A stretch of DNA of 36,490 nucleotides from a virus: positions 1 through 36,490 of the IMG/VR virus record IMGVR_UViG_3300040806_002110; one strand, 5' to 3'. The notes under the pieces are model-generated. The model saw only the letters and a program-made list of their open reading frames with translations, made no database searches and was not told where the DNA came from. Position numbers and translations under genes: made by a program. Below are positions 30,943-36,490 of the stretch, in pieces. The stretch's first letter is position 1. Each line of letters starts with the position of its first letter.

Positions 30943-32312
30943 TGAAAACAGTCCTCATAAAATTTTTCTAATTCTGGAAATACTTCTACTATATCTGTAT
31001 TTCTACGATTATCATATTCTGTAAACCATGTATAGAAATTTTTGCGGCCTTTTAAAAGTTTTTCGTCATCATAGATTGTGTTTTGCATATAGTCTACAAC
31101 ACGTCTAAAACGCTCGTACTCCAACGAACTAAACTTAGTACGGTCTGCATCATCCATATTGTTTTTAATGTACTCTAAGTGCTTTTGCATATACGGCATA
31201 AATTCGTCTTTAGGAAGAATATTCATATCAAACTGTAATGGTTCTTTTAGATACGGTGTGTCAAAACGTACACGCTGCCATTGAGTTTCATTATCATCTG
31301 TATTATATTTTGTTCGCCACTCTAGTATTTTTTCTAGTAACAAATTAAAACTTGTTACAGCAAACAAATTAAATGTAATCATAAACGTAACAGGCCATCC
31401 TGTATTGCTTAGATAGTAATCTAAGTTCTTTTCCCAAAGTTCAATATCTAATCCTGTTCTAGTATATTCTGCACGAGGTCCCCATGTGTCAATACTTGTA
31501 TACAATTTAAAACTTCGAATGCACCCGGTTTCTTTTAAATGTTTAATCTTATCTACTAGTTTAACAACTAAACTATTTTTGACACCCATATTGCTATTCA
31601 TTTCAATGTTAAGATGTGGCTTAGGATTTTGTTCTAGTTCTTGCAACAATCTCCAAGTACTACGGTGCATTAATGGTTCGCCGCCTGTAACACGCAATAT
31701 GTTTAGTGTTTTACTAACTTCAGGCCACCATTCCCACCATGCACGTACATAAGGGTTTTCATCTTCTTCATAAAGCTCAAACCAATCAATATCATTACGA
31801 TGTTCTGTGCTATCTTTATAAGGGCCAAATTGTTTAATTTCATTATAGTATCGACTACTAAATTTAGGGTGGCAATATCCACATTTAAAATTACATTCGT
31901 TTGAAAAGTTAATTTCTATGTATTCTGGATTTACATCAAAGTTCCAAGGATTTGTTTTTATTTCCTTCATACGTTCTTCAGTGTAAATACTTGAAGTTTT
32001 TATATGCCTGTCACTAACATAATCGTTACCCATGCATTCTATATTCCAACAATATTGACAGCCGCTAGGTTTTTCACCTTGTAACATTTGTTTACGTTGT
32101 TGTTTTTTCTCAGGCGTATTATGTAACTGACTTGGATTGGTATCTAAACCTTCAAGCGGAATCTTATGAGGGGCAGGGTGATAACAACTATGTGTTTCAC
32201 CTGTTTGTAAATAGATCGTAGTATGGTGCCATTTAGCCAAACAAAATGTAGGAGAAGTTTGGGCTTCTACCTTTGGCATAATTTCTTTTATACGTATTAG
32301 CTCGTTGTTCAT
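30927..32312 (-). CDS. Twitch-domain radical SAM protein
   Basis: A 461-residue radical SAM enzyme. N-terminal C24 (FCLAKWHH), C43 (HSCYHP) and C85/C88 (GCQYC) resemble the twitch-domain cysteines of the 16524 and 21896 products. The radical SAM motif is C140-xxx-C144-xx-C147 (NECNFKCGYC), and VTGGEP follows. It is the longest of the six. The C-terminal ~180 residues (DTPYLKEPLQFDMNILPKDE onward) have no recognised motif. It overlaps the GT-like gene at 32309 by four bases and a GT10-like gene at its other end, so radical SAM and sugar genes share one transcript. Substrate unknown. Confidence 0.87.
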   Translation of the reverse strand: MNNELIRIKEIMPKVEAQTSPTFCLAKWHHTTIYLQTGETHSCYHPAPHKIPLEGLDTNPSQLHNTPEKKQQRKQMLQGEKPSGCQYCWNIECMGNDYVSDRHIKTSSIYTEERMKEIKTNPWNFDVNPEYIEINFSNECNFKCGYCHPKFSSRYYNEIKQFGPYKDSTEHRNDIDWFELYEEDENPYVRAWWEWWPEVSKTLNILRVTGGEPLMHRSTWRLLQELEQNPKPHLNIEMNSNMGVKNSLVVKLVDKIKHLKETGCIRSFKLYTSIDTWGPRAEYTRTGLDIELWEKNLDYYLSNTGWPVTFMITFNLFAVTSFNLLLEKILEWRTKYNTDDNETQWQRVRFDTPYLKEPLQFDMNILPKDEFMPYMQKHLEYIKNNMDDADRTKFSSLEYERFRRVVDYMQNTIYDDEKLLKGRKNFYTWFTEYDNRRNTDIVEVFPELEKFYEDCFQCLSL

Positions 32313-33202
32313 TTGGCTCTTCTAATTATCCTTGGAGTATTATTATAGACTGCTTTAAAAAACTTAGATCCTTCTGCATCAAGATCTGCTATCTCAATGT
32401 CCAAATCTCTTTTTATTTTTTCACCTATTTTTTTAATATGTTTTTGAACATCAGAAGTACGTGCTTCAACTTCTTTCCAATAGTTATTAAGCCATTCGAA
32501 ATCTCTTACTTCTGCATAATCCCAATCTCTACACATTGTTTTATACAGTCCTTCTCTAGCACCCAATATGCTCCATAGGCCATTTTCAACATCTGCGCCT
32601 ACTGAACACCATATTCTTAGTCTATCAAAATTTTGCCAGTATACCTTTTTTATATCAGTTGCTCGAGCACCTTGATCTAAACTCATTTTAACACCTTCTC
32701 GAAAGCCCGCTCTCCATGCCTGTTGCGGGGTTGCGTTAGTGTAACTTGTACTAAAGTTTTCGTTAAACTGATAATATTTGTCATCAAAACAAAATTCTAC
32801 TTTTCCTCTTTCGTCGCCTTCTATACTGTGCTCATGTGTTTTCATATTATGTACAAACTTACGTGTCCACATTTTTAAGCCGCCGTTGCCGTACATTAGC
32901 CCATTAACATGAACTTTACCGCACCAACTAAACACATGATCCGGAGTTAATCCCAATTCGTCAATATCAACTACTTGTTGGAAAAACTCTTGATCAACTA
33001 TATTATCTGCGTCTACAGTAACAAAATATTCTGTTTCTGCTATGTCAGCACATGCCTTGTGTGCTGCATCACTGCCATGTACACCGTGAACACGTTTAGC
33101 CCATGGTAATTTACTACATAGGTCTGCATAATTCTTTTCAGCGTTCGGTTCGTCATAGCTCAGGAAAACAATATCCTGATCAATAACTTTAATTTTAGCC
33201 AT
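32309..33202 (-). CDS. GT-A-like glycosyltransferase
   Basis: A 297-residue protein (starting at the second Met, 33202; 33205 is possible). VFLSYDEPNAEKNYADL at about 13-29, KRVHGVHGSDAAHKA and FVTVDADNIV with D65-A-D67 (counted from 33205) match the C-terminal domain of the 653-residue protein. It therefore carries a plausible DxD metal site. The C-terminal half (RIWCSVGADVENGLW, DFEWLNNYW) is also shared with that protein (NNFEWLYEKF). It looks like the single-domain version of the repeat protein. It overlaps the 185-residue gene by eight bases and the radical SAM gene by four. The sugar donor and acceptor are not evident. Confidence 0.75.
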   Translation of the reverse strand: MAKIKVIDQDIVFLSYDEPNAEKNYADLCSKLPWAKRVHGVHGSDAAHKACADIAETEYFVTVDADNIVDQEFFQQVVDIDELGLTPDHVFSWCGKVHVNGLMYGNGGLKMWTRKFVHNMKTHEHSIEGDERGKVEFCFDDKYYQFNENFSTSYTNATPQQAWRAGFREGVKMSLDQGARATDIKKVYWQNFDRLRIWCSVGADVENGLWSILGAREGLYKTMCRDWDYAEVRDFEWLNNYWKEVEARTSDVQKHIKKIGEKIKRDLDIEIADLDAEGSKFFKAVYNNTPRIIRRAK

Positions 33203-33752
33203 CAATTACCCCGCATGTATACTTTTCGAACTTTCTACTAGTATATACGCTAAATCTTGTTAGTTCTTCTTCGTCCTGGCTTGCATATTCAAAGTCAATA
33301 CTAGGATTATCAATTAGATCGTTTAACATGCATGAAAAATGTCTATACAATATATTAGGATTATTGTATTGTGTAATACTAAAAATTAAACTTTGGTTTG
33401 GCCTGCTTTTAATTTTTTCAAGATCTTGCCTATAAGAGTCTGACAAGTTAATTGTCCAACATTTTTTAGGATTGTTTTTCCAAACTCCTAACTGATAGTT
33501 TTCTTTTGGTGTAATTTTATAAATCAGATCGTCAATTAATAGTTCGAGTTTTTCTTCTTTTGATATAATATTATATTCTGAAGTATTAATGTTGTAAACT
33601 ACCTTTGACAAAGATACAGTCTTTGTGCCTTCAACATATGGTGCAACATCTTCGTAATCTATTTCAAAAAAATTATCATATTCTTGATCAATATTAGTTA
33701 TTGCTAAAATTGCTCCAGAGTCTTCTTCAAAATATACTTTATATTTCAACAT
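33195..33752 (-). CDS. Phage protein of unknown function
   Basis: A 185-residue soluble protein, beta-strand rich in the first 110 residues (MLKYKVYFEEDSGAILAITN, YVEGTKTVSLSKVVYNINTS) and acidic overall, with a C-terminal SQDEEELTRFSVYTSRKF. I recognise no family motif, signal peptide or membrane span. The start overlaps the glycosyltransferase at 33739 by 14 bases, and the end overlaps the one at 32309. The first residues resemble a small phage structural domain, but this is a weak impression. It may be a partner of the glycosyltransferases or a minor virion protein. Confidence 0.6.
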   Translation of the reverse strand: MLKYKVYFEEDSGAILAITNIDQEYDNFFEIDYEDVAPYVEGTKTVSLSKVVYNINTSEYNIISKEEKLELLIDDLIYKITPKENYQLGVWKNNPKKCWTINLSDSYRQDLEKIKSRPNQSLIFSITQYNNPNILYRHFSCMLNDLIDNPSIDFEYASQDEEELTRFSVYTSRKFEKYTCGVIDG

Positions 33753-34593
33753 GTTTTATATCCATTATATTATTGTATGCATTTACAATGTCGTCAGTAA
33801 GGAAATCTTTTTCAGTATAGTGAAATATTCCGTTTTGTTTAAAGTTTCCAACATACAACTCTAAGTTATCTGTTAGATAAGAACCAATTTTATTTTGCCA
33901 CTTTTCAGTAACTCCGTGCCAACCTTGTATGTTTGGTTTCATATGAACAAAAGTTGGTGCATCTATTTGACTGTTGGTGACTTTTGATTCGCAACCTAGC
34001 ATACTAACTACCATTGCTGATGTTACATCCATACTAGCATTTTTTTGTATTAGTGTGCTGCTGCCAAACTTGTAAAATTCTTTCCAGTTGTTAGTAATAA
34101 TATCTAACCACTTGTAAAATTCAAGAGCAAAATCACTTTTCTTAAAGTAGTGCAAACCAAAATATGTATTTGGTAAATTATACTTTGTAAAACGTTTTCT
34201 GTAATAATCATTTGATACACGATTTCCTCTGTAATCTAATACATTAGAAGTAAGCCATATATCGTAATTTTCAAATATACTAAAGTATGTACTAAGGTCG
34301 TCTAGTACTAACATATCTGTATCTAGTACAACTGCGCTTTCGTAAGGAGAAACAAAATAAATTTTCCATCTATTGTGTATTTTCCATTCATATTTTTCTG
34401 CTAGATCACCCCATGGTATGGGAATAATATGATCAAACAGATGTTTATACTGTGTAGGAACTTCGTCGTCTGTAATAATTGCTATGCTTGCATTTTTATT
34501 TGTTGCATGAATACTCATTGCACAAACACATGCTTGTCTTACATAATCATCAAATTTTGTATTTTGAGCAACTAAGATAAAATTTTTATCCAT
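33739..34593 (-). CDS. GT-A-type glycosyltransferase (GT8-like)
   Basis: A 284-residue protein with an open Rossmann-like start (NFILVAQNTKFDDYVRQACV), a SIAIITDDEVP segment, and VVLDTDMLVLDD carrying D91-T-D93, the metal and donor-binding DxD. HMKPNIQGW near residues 217-225 resembles the C-terminal His/Gly metal-binding segment of GT8-type enzymes. It is cytoplasmic, with no membrane anchor. It overlaps the similar gene at 34586 by eight bases. GT8-type enzymes transfer galactose, glucose or related sugars. It probably adds sugar to a phage structural protein, DNA or lipid (inference). Confidence 0.8.
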   Translation of the reverse strand: MDKNFILVAQNTKFDDYVRQACVCAMSIHATNKNASIAIITDDEVPTQYKHLFDHIIPIPWGDLAEKYEWKIHNRWKIYFVSPYESAVVLDTDMLVLDDLSTYFSIFENYDIWLTSNVLDYRGNRVSNDYYRKRFTKYNLPNTYFGLHYFKKSDFALEFYKWLDIITNNWKEFYKFGSSTLIQKNASMDVTSAMVVSMLGCESKVTNSQIDAPTFVHMKPNIQGWHGVTEKWQNKIGSYLTDNLELYVGNFKQNGIFHYTEKDFLTDDIVNAYNNIMDIKHVEI

Positions 34594-35407
34594 TGATTAC
34601 CTCTGCTAAACTAAATTTATTCATTACATGTACACTGTTTCCGCTAATTGTTGCAGGTGTATATTCATGCAACACTTTTTCTTTTTCTAGTAAAAATTTA
34701 AATTCGTCATCCTTGATACTGTATACGATGTCTCTATCAGTAGTATAGAACATTGTACCTGGCATTTTCTTTGCAAAATTATTTTTTTCAAAACCGTTCA
34801 TCATATGAATTGCTATACTAAAAGCATGATCATTGCGGTAGACTGGTGTTTGTATTTGATACACTTGTCTATAGTGTTGATAATTTTCTTGTATATGCTG
34901 TAGTAGAGAAAAGAATATTTTATTCTTTTTTGTTTTTGTAAAATAAACACACGTTGCCCAATAAAAGTCTATACCTGTTTCGCTTATTTTGTCAAACTCA
35001 GAATAGTCTCTATGCCCTGCTAAATCAACTGCATCTTTATAAATCATAAAATCATAGCAAGAATCAAAACAATTAGATAAAACACTATCAGCAATAATGT
35101 AATCAGTATCCATTAACAAAGTATTGTCGTATGGAGAAAGATCGTAAGCATACACCCGTTTATCGTTTTTAAAACTTAACGAGTGATTTTTAGATGTTCC
35201 GTTATTATAAGTCTTTAGTGTATACTTTGCAGGATCTGTTCTTATAACTTTATCAAAATAACTTTCGTCAAATTTGCTGATAGTATCAGTTACAATACTT
35301 GTGGGCAAGTTTAAATACTTGCTTATGCGAGATGCAAGATAAATTGCTTGCTCTATATAGTTGATTTTTTCATTATTGTAAGCAAATACAAGTACACCTG
35401 AATTCAT
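34586..35407 (-). CDS. GT-A-type glycosyltransferase
   Basis: A 273-residue protein beginning VLVFAYNNEKINYIEQAIYL, followed by SIVTDTISKF and LLMDTDYIIADS with D100-T-D102 as the DxD site. YATCVYFTKTKKNKIFF-like middle strands and RNDHAFSIAIHMMNG at about 201-215 are usual in this phage glycosyltransferase group. It overlaps its neighbours by one base (35407) and eight bases (34593). Its position right after the tail-fibre-proximal small gene suggests that it is expressed with fibre genes. The acceptor is unknown. Confidence 0.78.
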   Translation of the reverse strand: MNSGVLVFAYNNEKINYIEQAIYLASRISKYLNLPTSIVTDTISKFDESYFDKVIRTDPAKYTLKTYNNGTSKNHSLSFKNDKRVYAYDLSPYDNTLLMDTDYIIADSVLSNCFDSCYDFMIYKDAVDLAGHRDYSEFDKISETGIDFYWATCVYFTKTKKNKIFFSLLQHIQENYQHYRQVYQIQTPVYRNDHAFSIAIHMMNGFEKNNFAKKMPGTMFYTTDRDIVYSIKDDEFKFLLEKEKVLHEYTPATISGNSVHVMNKFSLAEVING

Positions 35408-35751
35408 TATGATACAATTCCTTCAACACTTCTTTGCTTTTTTAATTTTTCGTACTTATTGAAATATCCATTAGTTGCGCCTGCATATGTTTCAACTAAA
35501 TCAGTTGCAAAATTTTCTAGATTTTCAATTAAACATGGAATACCGTTATTATCTATAACAACAGATTGTGTTTGGCCAAGTTGAATCATGCTTTGACAAA
35601 AACTAATTAATTCTTGATTTGCTGTAAATTGACAGCCATTTTGATAGTGTACTAGGTCTGCTTGATATTGCTCTTTGATTATTCGCTTTTGCTGATTAAG
35701 AACAACCATTAGATCGCTTTGTTCTAGTGCTTTTTTAAGTCGTTCGTCCAT
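35407..35751 (-). CDS. Conserved marine T4-like phage protein, unknown function
   Basis: A 114-residue protein that I recall, without certainty, as a widespread small protein of T4-like cyanophages, starting MDERLKKALEQSDL and ending with EKLKKQRSVEGIVS. The core (QKRIIKEQYQADL, ANQELISFCQSMI, VVIDNNGIPCLIENL) is helical with a short beta hairpin. The ATG follows AGGAG, which is embedded in the 3' arm of the hairpin at 35758-35801. It is adjacent to fibre genes in this phage. A chaperone or connector role for fibres is possible but unproven. Confidence 0.72.
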   Translation of the reverse strand: MDERLKKALEQSDLMVVLNQQKRIIKEQYQADLVHYQNGCQFTANQELISFCQSMIQLGQTQSVVIDNNGIPCLIENLENFATDLVETYAGATNGYFNKYEKLKKQRSVEGIVS

Positions 35752-35757
35752 ACGATT

Positions 35758-35801
35758 ACTCCTATAAGATTCTATATTATATTATATAGTCTTATAGGAG
35801 T
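35758..35801 (-). promoter_or_regulatory. Hairpin overlapping the ribosome binding site of 35751
   Basis: A 12-base perfect inverted repeat, ACTCCTATAAGA (35758-35769) against TCTTATAGGAGT (35790-35801), encloses a further CTATA/TATAG pairing. Read on the - strand its 3' arm holds AGGAG, seven bases from the ATG of the next gene. The - strand lacks a T-run, so termination is less certain than occlusion of the site. Confidence 0.75.
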
Positions 35802-35816
35802 TTTGTCAAGTGTTAA

Positions 35817-36490
35817 CTAAGGATTTGCAACTATGTTTACGTTATAAGTTCCAGGTTCTGTAAATTCTCTAACAATTCCATTTGTGCCTGTAGTTAATTT
35901 GCAATAGCCAGGTGCGCCAAAGCCTCCTGGAACTTTGGTTAAATCTGTACTTTGTCCAAATGTGCCTTTTGCGCCAACAATTATTTGTACTGTTCCTTCA
36001 CTACCATATTCTTGACCCCTAGTAACTCTAGTTGCAGCAGAACCGCCTCGGCCGCCATCTGCTGCTGGTTCGCCAGCGTTGAAGTTGCCTTGGCCGCCAC
36101 CACCGCCGCCGGCGCCATATGAACTAACAGGAGCATGGCCACCTGCTGAAGGATTAGATCCTGATGTACCTTGTGGACCGCCTGCACCATACGCACTCGA
36201 TTCACCATCAGTAGCATTAGGTCCATTAGCGCCGCCGGCTCCGCCTTGAGACGTAGCAGCTGGTAATCCAACTGCTTGGCTAAATGTTATACTAGTGGCG
36301 CCACCGTCGCTGCCATCAGCTTGTCCGAAGAATCCTTGTCCGGCTCCTCCGCCTCCGCCGCCGATAATTTCAAAAGTGATTGGAATCGAACCCGGAGGTA
36401 CTACACCGCCACAGGTTCCCCACACTGGCAAGTTAGCATTAGTTAAAGCAGACTCACCGCCATTAAATCCTACTGGTTGGTTAGCACCGC
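35817..36490 (-). CDS. Glycine-rich tail-fibre-type protein, C-terminal part
   Basis: The frame is open to the right edge of the window, so this is the C-terminal ~224 residues of a longer protein; a TTG at 36431 is internal, not the start. The first residues (GANQPVGFNGGESALTNANL, then PVWGTCGGVV) lead into FEIIGGGGGGAGQGFFG and several further Gly-rich, Ser/Ala-rich blocks (GGAGGANGP, GAGGPQGTSG, GAGGGGGGQGNF, GGRGGSAA). The C-terminus (VREFTEPGTYNVNIV) is a short beta region. This composition is typical of phage fibre tips and adhesins. It faces the fibre gene at 5440 across the island in inverted orientation. Confidence 0.75.
   Translation of the reverse strand, partial: GANQPVGFNGGESALTNANLPVWGTCGGVVPPGSIPITFEIIGGGGGGAGQGFFGQADGSDGGATSITFSQAVGLPAATSQGGAGGANGPNATDGESSAYGAGGPQGTSGSNPSAGGHAPVSSYGAGGGGGGQGNFNAGEPAADGGRGGSAATRVTRGQEYGSEGTVQIIVGAKGTFGQSTDLTKVPGGFGAPGYCKLTTGTNGIVREFTEPGTYNVNIVANP

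Noticed and set aside
36372-36431. TTG at 36431 as the start of the glycine-rich fibre gene
   Set aside because: The frame stays open from there to the window edge with similar Gly/Asn/Ser-rich sequence and no ribosome binding site at the TTG, so the gene continues beyond the window.
1-36490. tRNA genes, CRISPR arrays, insertion sequences and integrase or attachment sites
   Set aside because: I looked for cloverleaf stems, regularly spaced repeats and transposase or integrase motifs and found none that I could support; a dedicated tRNA scan would be decisive.

Overview
The window looks like part of the genome of an AT-rich, T4-like marine tailed phage (myovirus), probably infecting a low-GC marine bacterium such as a SAR11-type alphaproteobacterium. 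This rests on tightly packed, often overlapping genes (ATGA junctions), several conserved small proteins of the kind found in marine T4-like phages, tail-fibre-type proteins at both ends of the accessory block, and octamers of the T4 late-promoter type (NATAAATA) 33-44 bases before start codons. Host and family are inferences; no terminase, capsid, tail-tube or polymerase gene is present to settle them. I see no tRNA, rRNA, CRISPR array, insertion sequence or integrase. No gene-free stretch exceeds about 110 bases.

Layout. (1) Positions 1-5376, + strand: small conserved phage genes of unknown function surrounding a MoxR-type AAA+ ATPase and a partner with a zinc-peptidase-like motif and a VWA domain. 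Each of these two has its own sigma70-like promoter, and a terminator lies between them. (2) 5440-6621, +: a tail-fibre-type protein with an Mtd-like N-terminus, ended by a hairpin that also carries the next gene's ribosome binding site. (3) 6681-35751: a ~29 kb accessory island in four blocks of alternating strand. (4) 35407-36490, -: a conserved small phage protein and a glycine-rich fibre protein running off the right edge, again separated by a hairpin whose 3' arm carries the ribosome binding site.

The island holds seven genes (eight domains) of 2-oxoglutarate/Fe(II) oxygenase type, six radical SAM enzymes (three with N-terminal twitch-like cysteines), a flavin-dependent halogenase, a methyltransferase, a tyrosine/dual-specificity-type phosphatase, an APH-like kinase, an SGNH-type hydrolase, a truncated acyl-adenylating enzyme, a GNAT-like protein, a GDP-mannose 3,5-epimerase homologue, about six glycosyltransferase-like proteins and two related beta-propeller proteins. 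None of these is a replication or virion-assembly function.

The most attractive reading, and it is inference, is a covalent modification system that hydroxylates, halogenates, methylates, acylates and glycosylates a phage or host surface molecule. The flanking tail fibres are the obvious candidate substrates; host surface polysaccharide is the main alternative. Two oxygenases lack the arginine conserved in their paralogues, one glycosyltransferase carries four degenerate copies of its own catalytic core, and the propellers carry a recurrent PYGE-type signature. These are the most unusual single observations.
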